Source: Pedobacter sp. SYP-B3415 (lineage in GTDB: Bacteria; Bacteroidota; Bacteroidia; Sphingobacteriales; Sphingobacteriaceae). Taken from it: a DNA stretch of 64,000 nucleotides. Below the pieces are notes generated by a model. The model searched no databases. It saw only the letters and a program-made list of their open reading frames with translations, and had not been told where the DNA came from. Both the position numbers and the translations under genes were made by a program. Location: assembly GCF_004138205.1 (NCBI RefSeq), contig NZ_RXNQ01000036.1, forward strand, positions 124,001 through 188,000. Direction: 5' to 3'. This document shows, piece after piece, positions 53,320 to 61,744 of the stretch (position 1 is its first letter; every line of letters starts with the position of its first letter).

Positions 53320-53802
53320 TTACATATTTGTCGGGCATTCAGTTTCCGTCAGGGGGAACTTACCATCAAACTGAAGTTTCGCTGACTGCTTAAAGGCCAT
53401 CTTCCCTTCATTTTCTTCCATTTCCGCAAAACCTTCAATCAGCTTCCCATCTTTCCTCAGAAAAGCAACCTGGCGCACAGATTCAATTCCTTCAGACATA
53501 AACTTGTAATCGGCTATGATTGTATCGCCCATAATCTTCCCTGTTAAAGATCCCGAATTGCGGTCCTTTTCATAGAAACTAACAAGCATATGGCCGGTTA
53601 CAGCGAGATCTTTTGTTACCAGGTGCACCTGCGCAGTGTCTTTACCTTTTATATAGGTATAACACGTTGAGCTTTCGATTGGTGATGAGCTTGTAGCGGT
53701 AGAACTGTCAGCAAGTTCGCTGGCTGCAGTTGGTTTTTCGCTGCGGTTACAGCCTGCGACAATGGCCGCAGCACACGCGGCCGCAAAAAAGACTTTTTTC
53801 AT
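53320..53802 (-). CDS. Lipoprotein of unknown function
   Basis: This 160-residue lipoprotein (MKKVFFAAACAAAIVAGC, Cys18) has a Ser/Thr/Ala-rich linker and a beta-rich domain: CYTYIKGKDTAQVHLVTKDL, GSLTGKIMGDTIIADYKFMS, GKLIEGFAEMEENEGKMAFK. The pattern, in which small chemical or storage-type beta strands alternate, is seen in many Bacteroidota membrane-attached lipoproteins. ATG 53802 is chosen because the signal peptide starts there; an upstream ATG adds 13 residues. No function can be given. Confidence 0.8.
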   Translation of the reverse strand: MKKVFFAAACAAAIVAGCNRSEKPTAASELADSSTATSSSPIESSTCYTYIKGKDTAQVHLVTKDLAVTGHMLVSFYEKDRNSGSLTGKIMGDTIIADYKFMSEGIESVRQVAFLRKDGKLIEGFAEMEENEGKMAFKQSAKLQFDGKFPLTETECPTNM

Positions 53803-53862
53803 GTTTAACGAGATTGTTATCTCTATAACACATAAGCGCAAAAAAGGTTGGCAGCTGCCGGA

Positions 53863-54261
53863 TTACCTGACTTCAAGCTGCTCCTCGATGTATTCTTCTT
53901 TCTGAGGATTTCCTGAACGAAACCTGAACGTATACGTTCCTTTTTCTTTTGGAATAAAGGTATAGGGCGTTATGCGCGTAGGAATGTCCATGGTACACAT
54001 CTGGTCGGCATAGACAGCCAGAAAACGAACGGTAACAGTCTTGCCGTTTACCCGGGTGTCTGCGCGCTGAAACCGGCCGCAGCCGTTAAACACGATATGA
54101 TATACGTTAAACTGAAGCGGGTCAAGCGAGTTTACGCTGGTGGGCAGGTCTGTCTTGACAATTGGTGATATGCTTTCTTCAGGTGCGGCCGGCACGTCGG
54201 TTTTTGTACAGCCTACAGCGATACAGCAAAAAATGAGGGCAGATAAGAGCAGCTTTTTCAT
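53863..54261 (-). CDS. Small lipoprotein, beta-sandwich-like
   Basis: This 132-residue protein has a lipoprotein signal (MKKLLLSALIFCCIAVGC, Cys18). The mature part (VNSLDPLQFNVYHIVFNGCG, ITPYTFIPKEKGTYTFRFRS) looks like one small Ig-like or lipocalin-like beta domain with two extra cysteines (about 61 and 89) that could form a disulfide. It is a common hypothetical in this group. It lies between the ABC exporter genes and another lipoprotein gene. Function is unknown. Confidence 0.8.
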   Translation of the reverse strand: MKKLLLSALIFCCIAVGCTKTDVPAAPEESISPIVKTDLPTSVNSLDPLQFNVYHIVFNGCGRFQRADTRVNGKTVTVRFLAVYADQMCTMDIPTRITPYTFIPKEKGTYTFRFRSGNPQKEEYIEEQLEVR

Positions 54262-54331
54262 TCAGTTTATTTTATACCGACAGGAACGCCGGGCATGCTG
54301 CGAACGCTACAGGACCTGAAAAATTGAGTTG

Positions 54332-55423
54332 TTATTCCCACTTAAATGTTTTTACCGCCAGGGCATAAATGGCCACACCCCATGCCAGCAGGATCAGAAT
54401 TTGGATTTTCACGTCCCATAACCCGGCGCCTTCAAAAGCTACCAGGCGCATGGCATCGTTCAGATACGTGAGCGGAAGAATCCGGCTGAGGGGCTGCAAC
54501 CATTCAGGAAAAGCTTCAATCGAGAAAAATGTTCCGGCGAGAAGAAACTGCGGAAGCGTAATGATATTTGATATGGGCGGAATGGTGCTTTCGCTTCGCG
54601 CGAGCCCGGAAACAACAAAGCCAAACCCCATAAAGACAAGCACACCGAGAAAGGACAGGATCAGCATATTGATCACAGTTACCGCGCCGTGTACCAGCGT
54701 AAAGTGAAAAAAGAAGTGACCGACCAGAATGATAAATAAGGCTCCCAGCAGGGCAAAGCCGATTCTTGCGATACCTTCTCCAAGTACAATGCTCGACCGC
54801 CGCACGGGCGTCGCGAAAAATCGCTTGATAACGAGGTTTTGCCTGAGACTGAAAAACACGAAAGCGGTACCGAACACGCCTGTACTCAATAACGAGAAAC
54901 CCAGCTGACCGGGGAGAATAAAGTCAATGGTCCTGTAAACCCGGCCCTTTATAGTTTGTTCCCGCAGCTCTGCAAGGCTCGGCTTTGCATTTTGCATATT
55001 TAACTTGTACATCAGGTTTGTCAGCAGGGAACGGAAAATATTGCCTTTATCTGCCGACGCCGAGGTATATTTTACATCTGCACGGTATGCAGGGCCCGGA
55101 ACGGCATTTTTATGTACGCCGACGAGCGCATCAATATGGCCCTTTTTCAAACTTTGCTCAAGTTCTGCCGCGCTTTTATCTGTGATCAATCTGATGACGT
55201 CAATTTCCTTCAATCCCTTCATGACCGGGTTTGCCAGGTGGGAGCCCGGAACAATGCCAACCTTTACGCGGATCCCCCCATTACTCAGAAAACCGAACAC
55301 AAGAATAAAGATCAGCGGAAAGGCCAGGGTAAAGATCACGGCTGAAGGACTGCGCAAAATAGAGCGAAAGCTCGCCTTTGCGAGGGCCAGTGTCGCAGTT
55401 GTATTGCTGTAGGCTTTTTGCAT
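54332..55423 (-). CDS. ABC-2 type transporter permease
   Basis: This 363-residue ABC-2 permease has a first helix near the N-terminus (SAVIFTLAFPLIFILVFGFL), an extracytoplasmic domain of about 130 residues, and five C-terminal helices with the signature FLLAGTFFSIEAFPEWLQPLSRILPLTYLNDAMR. It pairs with the ATPase encoded directly upstream. ATG 55423 is preferred; a GTG at 55444 would overlap the ATPase gene by 11 bp. Drug or lipid export is typical for this class; the substrate is unknown. Confidence 0.92.
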   Translation of the reverse strand: MQKAYSNTTATLALAKASFRSILRSPSAVIFTLAFPLIFILVFGFLSNGGIRVKVGIVPGSHLANPVMKGLKEIDVIRLITDKSAAELEQSLKKGHIDALVGVHKNAVPGPAYRADVKYTSASADKGNIFRSLLTNLMYKLNMQNAKPSLAELREQTIKGRVYRTIDFILPGQLGFSLLSTGVFGTAFVFFSLRQNLVIKRFFATPVRRSSIVLGEGIARIGFALLGALFIILVGHFFFHFTLVHGAVTVINMLILSFLGVLVFMGFGFVVSGLARSESTIPPISNIITLPQFLLAGTFFSIEAFPEWLQPLSRILPLTYLNDAMRLVAFEGAGLWDVKIQILILLAWGVAIYALAVKTFKWE

Positions 55424-55433
55424 GGTATAATTT

Positions 55434-56201
55434 TTAGCCCTCACGCCATTCCTGGCCCGTCAGGTGAATAAACACATCTTCGAGATTTGCTCGTTTGACT
55501 TCCTTTTTACGTTCGAAACCTGCCTGAAGAAGGTTGTCGATGAGCTGGTCAGGCGTATCAAGCGCAATGATTTCACCACGTTCAACAAAGGCTACGCGGT
55601 CGCAAAGCTGCTCGGCCTCATCCATATAGTGCGTTGTCAGCACAACCGTTGTACCGCTGTCTCTGATCTCACCGATCAGCTGCCAGAGATTACGGCGGGC
55701 CTGTGGGTCGAGTCCGGTAGTCGGCTCATCAAGAAAAATGATCTTTGGCGAGTTTATAAGCGTTGTGGCAATCGAAAACCGCTGTTTCTGCCCGCCAGAC
55801 AGGGCCTTGTATTTTGCCTTTGCCTTCTCCTGCAAATTTACCTTTGCAAGCATATCCATCGGCTTTACCCTTACTCCGTACAAACCGGAGAAAAGCTCCA
55901 GCAATTCAACAAGATTCAGATTGGGATAATAACCGGCTGCCTGAAGCTGCACGCCGATAATTTGTTTGATTGCATGCGCATCCTCATCAACAGCAAAACC
56001 GTTCACATGAACCGCTCCTGATGTTTTGGTACGCAGCGTTTCAATAATTTCAAGCGTGGTTGTCTTCCCGGCACCGTTCGGTCCGAGAAGCCCAAAGATT
56101 TCCCCTTCGTAGACGTCAAAAGAAATACCTTTTACCGCCGTAAAATCATCATATTTTTTCACCAGGTCGGTTACCCGGATCATTGCCTGCTTCTCGCCCA
56201 T
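55434..56201 (-). CDS. ABC-2 type transporter ATP-binding protein
   Basis: This 255-residue ATPase has Walker A GPNGAGKTTTLEIIETL, signature LSGGQKQRFSIATTL, Walker B IIFLDEPTTGLDP and the switch His in LTTHYMDEAEQLCDRVAF, like drug-resistance or lipid exporters (CcmA/DrrA type). It lies 10 bp upstream of its permease gene. An alternative start at 56183 gives MIRVTDLVKKYDD. Confidence 0.95.
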   Translation of the reverse strand: MGEKQAMIRVTDLVKKYDDFTAVKGISFDVYEGEIFGLLGPNGAGKTTTLEIIETLRTKTSGAVHVNGFAVDEDAHAIKQIIGVQLQAAGYYPNLNLVELLELFSGLYGVRVKPMDMLAKVNLQEKAKAKYKALSGGQKQRFSIATTLINSPKIIFLDEPTTGLDPQARRNLWQLIGEIRDSGTTVVLTTHYMDEAEQLCDRVAFVERGEIIALDTPDQLIDNLLQAGFERKKEVKRANLEDVFIHLTGQEWREG

Positions 56202-56238
56202 ACGTTTAAAGGTAGGAAGCTTTTCAGGATAATGGAAC

Positions 56239-56264
56239 AGCGCAGGGTCAAATAACCCTGCGCT
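56239..56264 (-). terminator. Stem-loop after carA
   Basis: AGCGCAGGGT and ACCCTGCGCT form a perfect 10-bp stem with loop CAAATA, 42 bases past the carA stop. The T-run on the minus strand is poor (GTTCCATTATCC), so it may be a weak terminator or a 3'-end stabiliser. Confidence 0.65.
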
Positions 56265-56306
56265 TCAAAAACAGTATATGCTGTCCCCTGATCGGCTTCC
56301 GCCGTT

Positions 56307-57419
56307 TTACCAGCTCAATTTCCCTGTCATCAGGTCAACAAAGTCATCAAACAGGTAGCGCGAATCGTGCGGGCCCGGAGATGATTCAGGGTGATACTGC
56401 ACAGAAAATGCAGGCTTACCCTTAACCCTGATTCCTTCGATAGACTGATCATTCAGGTTAACGTGGGTGATTTCTACCTTATCGGATGCACGTACCTCGT
56501 CCGGAATAACGCCGAAGCCATGATTTTGTGAGGTCACTTCGCAGTGGTTTTTAACCACATTTTTTACCGGGTGATTGAGTCCGCGGTGACCATTGAACAT
56601 TTTCATAGTACCGATACCATTTGCCTCTGCCAGCAGCTGGTGCCCAAGGCAAATCCCGAAGGCTGGTTTTTCTGCAGCGAGAATTTCCCTGAAAGTCTCT
56701 ACAGCATACGGCATGGCGCCGGGATCGCCGGGCCCGTTTGAGATAAAATATCCATTCGGCTGAAATTCTTCCATTTCAGTAAATGGCGTTTTTGCCGGGA
56801 ACACTTTAGCGTAAATACCGCGGTCGTCAAAGTTGCGAAGAATATTTTTCTTAATACCAAGATCAAGAACCGCTACACGCAGTGATCCTTCAGGGTTGCC
56901 ATAATAATAGGGTTCCTTTGTCGAGACTTGTGAAGACAGTTCCAGCCCTTCCATAGAAGGCACTTCAGCCAGCATTGACTTAAGCGTTTCAAGATCTGTA
57001 ATCTCAGAAGAAATGATGGCGTTCATTGCCCCCTTGTCGCGGATATGACGTACAAGTGCACGGGTATCAATATCTGAAATCGCTACCAGGTTATCATTCT
57101 GAAAATAGTCCTGGATCGATTCCGATGCCTCTTTACGGCTATACAAAATGTTATAGTTTTTACAAACCAGGCCAGCTATTTTGATCGAACCGGATTCGAT
57201 CTCTTCCTTATGAATGCCGTAATTACCGATATGAGCATTCGTTGTTACCATGATCTGTCCGAAATACGATGGATCTGTAAAGATCTCCTGGTATCCGGTC
57301 ATGCCTGTATTGAAACAGATCTCACCGGTTGTGGTGCCGATCTTTCCGGCGGCCTTTCCATGAAAGACAGTTCCGTCGGCCAATAATAATACTGCAGGTA
57401 ACTTGGTGTAGTTAGTCAT
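56307..57419 (-). CDS. carA: Carbamoyl-phosphate synthase small subunit
   Basis: CarA is the glutaminase subunit that feeds ammonia to CarB for carbamoyl phosphate, used for arginine and pyrimidines. The 370-residue protein has an N-terminal CPSase domain (FNTGMTGYQEIFTDPSYFGQ) and a class I amidotransferase with nucleophile motif FGICLGHQLLA and the His-Glu pair in VQYHPESSPGPHDS. No carB is in the window; the downstream genes are an ABC exporter. The leader of about 107 bases contains a possible attenuator. Confidence 0.97.
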   Translation of the reverse strand: MTNYTKLPAVLLLADGTVFHGKAAGKIGTTTGEICFNTGMTGYQEIFTDPSYFGQIMVTTNAHIGNYGIHKEEIESGSIKIAGLVCKNYNILYSRKEASESIQDYFQNDNLVAISDIDTRALVRHIRDKGAMNAIISSEITDLETLKSMLAEVPSMEGLELSSQVSTKEPYYYGNPEGSLRVAVLDLGIKKNILRNFDDRGIYAKVFPAKTPFTEMEEFQPNGYFISNGPGDPGAMPYAVETFREILAAEKPAFGICLGHQLLAEANGIGTMKMFNGHRGLNHPVKNVVKNHCEVTSQNHGFGVIPDEVRASDKVEITHVNLNDQSIEGIRVKGKPAFSVQYHPESSPGPHDSRYLFDDFVDLMTGKLSW

Positions 57420-57450
57420 GTTTTGTCAATAAATTAATCGGTAAAAAGAA

Positions 57451-57490
57451 AGAAAAAAGCCATTTGGAAGGCCTTTGGCCGGAAGGTTTT
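57451..57490 (-). promoter_or_regulatory. Attenuator-like element in the carA leader
   Basis: On the minus strand the leader can fold GGCC-TTT-GGCC style (57470-57480) or, alternatively, pair GCCA (57476-57479) with TGGC (57459-57462) around GG/CC. The latter is followed at once by TTTTTTCTTTCTTTTT, as in an intrinsic terminator before the start codon. The two foldings share bases, the logic of transcription attenuation. The stems are short, so this is only a candidate. Confidence 0.4.
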
Positions 57491-57531
57491 ACGCAGGAAA
57501 GGTAAAAATCAAACCCGTTCATTTCGGGGTA

Positions 57532-57539
57532 CAAAGATA
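57532..57539 (-). promoter_or_regulatory. Promoter -7 element of carA
   Basis: Minus-strand TATCTTTG is an exact TAnnTTTG match. It gives a leader of roughly 107 bases, unusually long among the promoters found here. No -33 TTG is clear. Confidence 0.55.
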
Positions 57540-57668
57540 GTATTTAGGTAGCATATCTGAAAGCAGAAAACAATATAGTTAAATACTTTTAGCACGATTT
57601 GCTTCGTGAACAGGTAACCTGTCTTCATGTTTACAAGTTATTGACAGAATAATGTGCCGATTACTTTT

Positions 57669-57676
57669 TACATTTG
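57669..57676 (+). promoter_or_regulatory. Promoter -7 element of panB
   Basis: TACATTTG is an exact TAnnTTTG match 21 bases before the preferred panB ATG. A TTG at 57641-57643 is 25 bases upstream, slightly too far. A possible TTG start codon at 57674 falls inside this element, which argues against that start. Confidence 0.6.
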
Positions 57677-57697
57677 AGCCCTAAACAAAACAAGGCC

Positions 57698-58513
57698 ATG
57701 TCCATACACAAGGAAGTAAAACGGGTTACAACCCATATCCTGCAGGAGATGAAACAGCGGGGCGAGAAAATTTCCATGCTCACCGCCTACGATTATTCGA
57801 TGGCAACCATCCTGGATGATGCCGGGCTGGAGATTCTTCTGGTCGGTGATTCTGCATCAAACGTCATGGCCGGTCACGAAACCACCCTGCCCATTACCCT
57901 TGACCAGATGATCTATCATGCATCATCAGTTATCAGGGCTGTGAAAAGGGCCTTTGTTGTTGTCGATCTTCCTTTTGGATCTTACCAGGGCAATTCAAAA
58001 GAGGCGCTTAACTCTGCAATCCGCATTATGAAAGAATCGGGGGCACATGGAGTAAAGCTTGAGGGTGGCGTGGAAATCGTTGAATCTATAGAGCGGATCG
58101 TAAATGCCGGCATCCCCGTTATGGGACACCTCGGCCTAACGCCGCAGTCGATTTACAAATTCGGCACCTATACTGTGCGGGCTAAGGAAGAAGCTGAAGC
58201 CTCAAAACTAAAATCTGACGCGCTTGCCATTCAGGCAGCTGGCTGTTTCTCTATTGTGCTGGAGAAAATACCCGCAGCGCTAACTAAAATCGTTACCGAA
58301 AGCGTAAGTATTCCGGTTATCGGCATTGGCGCCGGACCTCATTGCGACGGACAAGTACTCGTCGTGAACGATATGCTTGGCCTGACAAAAGGCTTCAAAC
58401 CCCGCTTTTTGCGTCAATATGTTGATCTGTATAGCCAGATCCATGACGCAGCGAAGGCCTTTATCGCCGACGTGAAACGCGAGGACTTTCCTAACGACAA
58501 AGAACAATACTAA
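57698..58513 (+). CDS. panB: 3-methyl-2-oxobutanoate hydroxymethyltransferase
   Basis: PanB makes ketopantoate from 2-oxoisovalerate and methylene-tetrahydrofolate, the first step of pantothenate and coenzyme A synthesis. The 271-residue protein has KISMLTAYDYSMATILDDAG, the metal and substrate motif LLVGDSASNVMAGHETTLP, HGVKLEGGVEIVESIERIV, GHLGLTPQSIYKFGTY and IPVIGIGAGPHCDGQVLV. ATG 57698 is preferred on promoter grounds. It is 7 bp upstream of the pseudouridine synthase gene. Confidence 0.97.
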   Translation: MSIHKEVKRVTTHILQEMKQRGEKISMLTAYDYSMATILDDAGLEILLVGDSASNVMAGHETTLPITLDQMIYHASSVIRAVKRAFVVVDLPFGSYQGNSKEALNSAIRIMKESGAHGVKLEGGVEIVESIERIVNAGIPVMGHLGLTPQSIYKFGTYTVRAKEEAEASKLKSDALAIQAAGCFSIVLEKIPAALTKIVTESVSIPVIGIGAGPHCDGQVLVVNDMLGLTKGFKPRFLRQYVDLYSQIHDAAKAFIADVKREDFPNDKEQY

Positions 58514-58520
58514 TTACGGG

Positions 58521-59222
58521 ATGCCGGTAACCGATAGAGACATCTTATTTGAAGACAACCACCTGATCGCCGTTAATAAAAAAGCGGGCGATATTGTCCA
58601 GGTTGACGAAACCGGCGACGAGCCGCTTGATGAACAGGTTAAAAAGTACCTTGCCGCAAAATACAATAAGCCCGGAAGCGCTTTTCTAGGGGTTGTTCAC
58701 CGCCTTGACAGACCGGTTAGCGGGGTTATACTTTTTGCGAAGACCAGCAAAGCCCTGGAGCGTATGAACCTGATGTTCAAAAATCGCGAAGTAAAAAAAA
58801 CGTATTGGGCAGTTGCACGCAAGAGACCCCAGGAGCCGGCTGGAACACTTGTACACTGGCTGATTAAAGACCCCAAGAAAAACGTCGTAACCCCATATCT
58901 GAAAGAGGTGCAGGGCAGTCAGCGCGCACAACTCAGCTACCGCCTGCTGGGTGAACTGGATGGCTATTTTCTTATAGAGGTGGACCCGCTGACCGGTCGT
59001 TCGCATCAGATCCGCGTTCAGCTGTCCACGCTTGGCACGCCCATCGTTGGCGATAATAAATATGGTTATCCGAGAGGAAGCCGTAAAGGAAGTATATGCC
59101 TGCACGCCAGACGATTAGAGTTTATACATCCTGTAAAAAAAGAGCCTGTTACCCTCTTTGCATCGCTGCCGCGCGATGGGTTCTGGGAGCGTTTTGAGCG
59201 CTTTGAACCAGCAGAAAATTAA
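58521..59222 (+). CDS. RluA family RNA pseudouridine synthase
   Basis: This 233-residue enzyme converts uridine to pseudouridine in rRNA or tRNA. It has the catalytic motif VHRLDRPVSGVILFAKTSKA with the conserved Asp, KKTYWAVARKRP, and RSHQIRVQLSTLGTPIVGDNKYGYP. It lacks an S4 domain, so it is a short RluA/TruC-like form. The exact target is unknown. It lies 7 bp after panB, probably cotranscribed. Confidence 0.94.
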   Translation: MPVTDRDILFEDNHLIAVNKKAGDIVQVDETGDEPLDEQVKKYLAAKYNKPGSAFLGVVHRLDRPVSGVILFAKTSKALERMNLMFKNREVKKTYWAVARKRPQEPAGTLVHWLIKDPKKNVVTPYLKEVQGSQRAQLSYRLLGELDGYFLIEVDPLTGRSHQIRVQLSTLGTPIVGDNKYGYPRGSRKGSICLHARRLEFIHPVKKEPVTLFASLPRDGFWERFERFEPAEN

Positions 59223-59292
59223 TGTTTCTTTAACAAAACCGGCACATTATTTTTTTGTTATACTTGCAACCGGATTTCAATTTAACCCGATC

Positions 59293-59697
59293 ATGGAGCA
59301 GAAAAGAATACTTGTAATTGATGATGATGAAGACGTTTTAGAGACCATTGAACTGGTCCTTGAGATAGGGAATTATGAAGTTTCAACCCTGCTGAGTGCC
59401 GAACAGGTGTTTGAGCGTATCGAGGAGTTCAGGCCTGAACTCATTATCTTGGACGTTGTTCTCGGCAAGATGGATGGCCGTGTAATCTGTGAGCAGTTAA
59501 AGATGGATGAGGACACAAAAGACATTCCGATTTTGATGATGTCAGGTCTTCGTGATTACCAGTATGTAATGAATGAGGAACATGCTCCTGACGACTTTCT
59601 GCCAAAGCCGTTCGACATCAATGTGCTGCTAAAAAAGATCAAAACGCTTTTGAACCAGCTGAGCCAGGAACCTGAAGAAAAATTCAGATTAAACTAA
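59293..59697 (+). CDS. Single-domain response regulator (CheY-like receiver)
   Basis: This 134-residue protein is a lone receiver domain: acidic pocket LVIDDDEDV, phospho-acceptor Asp in LIILDVVLGKMDG, MMSGLRD for the Thr/Ser position, and the Lys in LPKPFDINVL. No output domain or kinase gene is adjacent. ATG 59293 is chosen; an earlier start would overlap the upstream gene. A -7-like TATACTTG lies at 59259-59266. It may relay phosphate to a partner elsewhere. Confidence 0.92.
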   Translation: MEQKRILVIDDDEDVLETIELVLEIGNYEVSTLLSAEQVFERIEEFRPELIILDVVLGKMDGRVICEQLKMDEDTKDIPILMMSGLRDYQYVMNEEHAPDDFLPKPFDINVLLKKIKTLLNQLSQEPEEKFRLN

Positions 59698-59704
59698 AAA
59701 TATA

Positions 59705-59740
59705 AAGGCCCGTTAACCAGATTAACGGGCCTTATTTTAT
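59705..59740. terminator. Bidirectional terminator between the receiver gene and fabG
   Basis: AAGGCCCGTTAA (59705-59716) pairs perfectly with TTAACGGGCCTT (59722-59733) over 12 bp with a 5-base loop. T-rich sequence follows on the right and A/T-rich sequence on the left. Confidence 0.92.
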
Positions 59741-59752
59741 TAAATAACCATG

Positions 59753-60496
59753 CTATAACATGCCGCCATCAACAGGAATAACCTGTCCGGTGATATAGGC
59801 GCTGAGATCAGAGCCGAGGAATGCGCATACATTAGCTACATCTTCAGGCTGACCGGCACGTTTTAAAGGAATATTGGCCTCCCAACCTTCAACAACTTTC
59901 GGATCCAGCACATCGGTCATTTCGGTGCGGATAAAACCTGGCGCCACAACGTTGCTGCGAATATTGCGTGAACCCAGTTCTTTTGCTACAGATTTCGTAA
60001 AGCCAATAATTCCTGCTTTCGAAGCTGCATAGTTGGCCTGACCGGCATTTCCCTGCACGCCAACAACAGAACTTAAATTGATGAAAACGCCTTTACGGTT
60101 TTTCATCATGATTTTAGAGGCTGCTTTTGTAACGTTGAAGACCGACTTCAGGTTCACATCGATCACTTCGTCCCAGTTTTCTTCTGTCATGCGCATGAGC
60201 AAGCCGTCTTTCGTAATACCGGCATTGTTCACCACAATATCAAGCGTACCGAATTCTGCAACGATATCTGTAATGAGCTGCTCGGCTTCTGCAAATTTCG
60301 ACGCGTCAGAGCGGTAACCCTTTACTTTTGTTCCGGCAGCCTGGAGTTCAGCCTCCAGAGCCTGCCCCTTTTCAACAGATGAGAGATATGTAAACGCCAC
60401 GTTCGCGCCCTGCGCAGCAAAGACTTCGGCAATTTTTCTGCCTATTCCTTTGGAAGCACCGGTAACCAGCGCCGTTTTTCCTTCAAGTAGTTTCAT
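59753..60496 (-). CDS. fabG: 3-oxoacyl-[acyl-carrier-protein] reductase
   Basis: FabG is the NADPH-dependent SDR that reduces 3-oxoacyl-ACP in fatty acid elongation. The 247-residue protein has TGASKGIGRKIAEVFA (cofactor Gly motif), NNAGITKDGLLMRM, the catalytic Ser and YxxxK (SSVVGVQGNAGQANYAASKAG), and SAYITGQVIPVDGGM. The start at 60496 gives MKLLEGKTALVTGAS; the longer upstream frame overlaps aguA. It is 119 bp downstream of aguA and probably has its own promoter. Confidence 0.96.
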   Translation of the reverse strand: MKLLEGKTALVTGASKGIGRKIAEVFAAQGANVAFTYLSSVEKGQALEAELQAAGTKVKGYRSDASKFAEAEQLITDIVAEFGTLDIVVNNAGITKDGLLMRMTEENWDEVIDVNLKSVFNVTKAASKIMMKNRKGVFINLSSVVGVQGNAGQANYAASKAGIIGFTKSVAKELGSRNIRSNVVAPGFIRTEMTDVLDPKVVEGWEANIPLKRAGQPEDVANVCAFLGSDLSAYITGQVIPVDGGML

Positions 60497-60615
60497 TATT
60501 AATTTGATTTGATCTGAGACCGGACAGTGCCGGCAAACGCCAAATTTATCATTTCTTTTCCAGCTTCGAAACGTTTCGGAAGATCGAAATGCTGTCCATC
60601 TATGGCTATCGCATT

Positions 60616-61686
60616 CTATACTGCCGGTTCCTGCTGACTCAGGCAATGGAAACTGCCCAGTCCCCAGATAATATCAACAGAATCGATACCGAGAACCTCC
60701 CTGCCGGGGAAACAACCCCGAATAATTTCCAACGCCCGGCCATCATTCGGATCATTAAAAACGGGAACCACCACAACTTCATTTGCGATGTAAAAGTTCG
60801 CGTAAGAAGCTGGCAGGCGGGTATCTTCATAGATCACCGCAGCAGGCATAGGTAACTCGACTATTCTCAGCGGACGCCCGTCAGGCAAACGCAGCGTTTT
60901 TAATGCTTCAAGATTCTCCTGTAGAATGTGGTAATTTTCGTCTTCAGGGTTTTCTTCAACTACGGTAAGAACGGTATCTTCTGAAACGAAACGGGTAATA
61001 TCATCAATATGACCATCCGTATCATCGCCAACGATGCCATCACCAAGCCAGAGAACCTGTTCCTGCCCGTAAAACTCCTTCAGATAGGCTTCAATTTCTT
61101 CTTTGGTAAGATCAGGATTACGGTTTTCGTTCAGCAGACAGGCGGTTGTGGTCAGCACGGTGCCTGCCCCGTTAAATTCAACCGAGCCGCCTTCCATAAC
61201 AATACCCGGATGATAAACAGGCAGCCCGAAATGTTCGCCTACCCGGGTGGGGACAACATCATCAAGATCATAAGGCGGATATTTCCCGCCCCAGGCATTA
61301 TACCCCCAGTCTACAATGGCTTTATTGCCCTGATCATCGGTCAGAAATGCTGGTCCGTGATCACGGCACCAGGCATCATTGGTTTCAATATGATAGAACT
61401 CTATTGCGCTGAGCGCCGCGCCAACCGCCTCAAGCTGCTGCCGGGCAAACGCCTCCATAGCAGAATCACGCACATTGATGCGCACTTTCTGTCCGCGCGC
61501 TACCGCCGCAATAAACTGTGCATAGGGTCTGTAGACTTTGTCAAGTTTGCCTGGCCAGGATGCCTCCTTGTGCGGCCAGCTTAGCCACATGGCTTCCTGC
61601 TTCGCCCATTCGGCGGGAAAGCGAAAACCTTTTGCCTTCGGTGTTGAGTCTACACGGCTACGTAATTCGGCTGCAAATTCATTCAT
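60616..61686 (-). CDS. aguA: Agmatine deiminase
   Basis: AguA hydrolyses agmatine to N-carbamoylputrescine and ammonia. The 356-residue protein belongs to the peptidylarginine deiminase-like family and has AEWAKQEAMWLSWPH, the active-site segments NDAWCRDHGPAFL, VMEGGSVEFNG, GDDTDGHIDDITRF, and the catalytic Cys in WGLGSFHCLSQQEP at the C-terminus. It lies 58 bp after aguB; together they turn agmatine into putrescine. Confidence 0.96.
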   Translation of the reverse strand: MNEFAAELRSRVDSTPKAKGFRFPAEWAKQEAMWLSWPHKEASWPGKLDKVYRPYAQFIAAVARGQKVRINVRDSAMEAFARQQLEAVGAALSAIEFYHIETNDAWCRDHGPAFLTDDQGNKAIVDWGYNAWGGKYPPYDLDDVVPTRVGEHFGLPVYHPGIVMEGGSVEFNGAGTVLTTTACLLNENRNPDLTKEEIEAYLKEFYGQEQVLWLGDGIVGDDTDGHIDDITRFVSEDTVLTVVEENPEDENYHILQENLEALKTLRLPDGRPLRIVELPMPAAVIYEDTRLPASYANFYIANEVVVVPVFNDPNDGRALEIIRGCFPGREVLGIDSVDIIWGLGSFHCLSQQEPAV

Positions 61687-61744
61687 ATCTTTAGCTTCGG
61701 GAATGTCCCGAGATCATGTATATCTAAAAATCTGTTCAGACTGC

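Noticed and set aside
57674..57697. TTG start codon for panB
   Set aside because: It lies inside an exact -7 promoter element, so it could not be in the transcript.
60497..60646. N-terminal extension of fabG by 50 codons
   Set aside because: The extra codons overlap aguA and have no SDR features; the ATG at 60496 starts directly at the conserved Rossmann strand.
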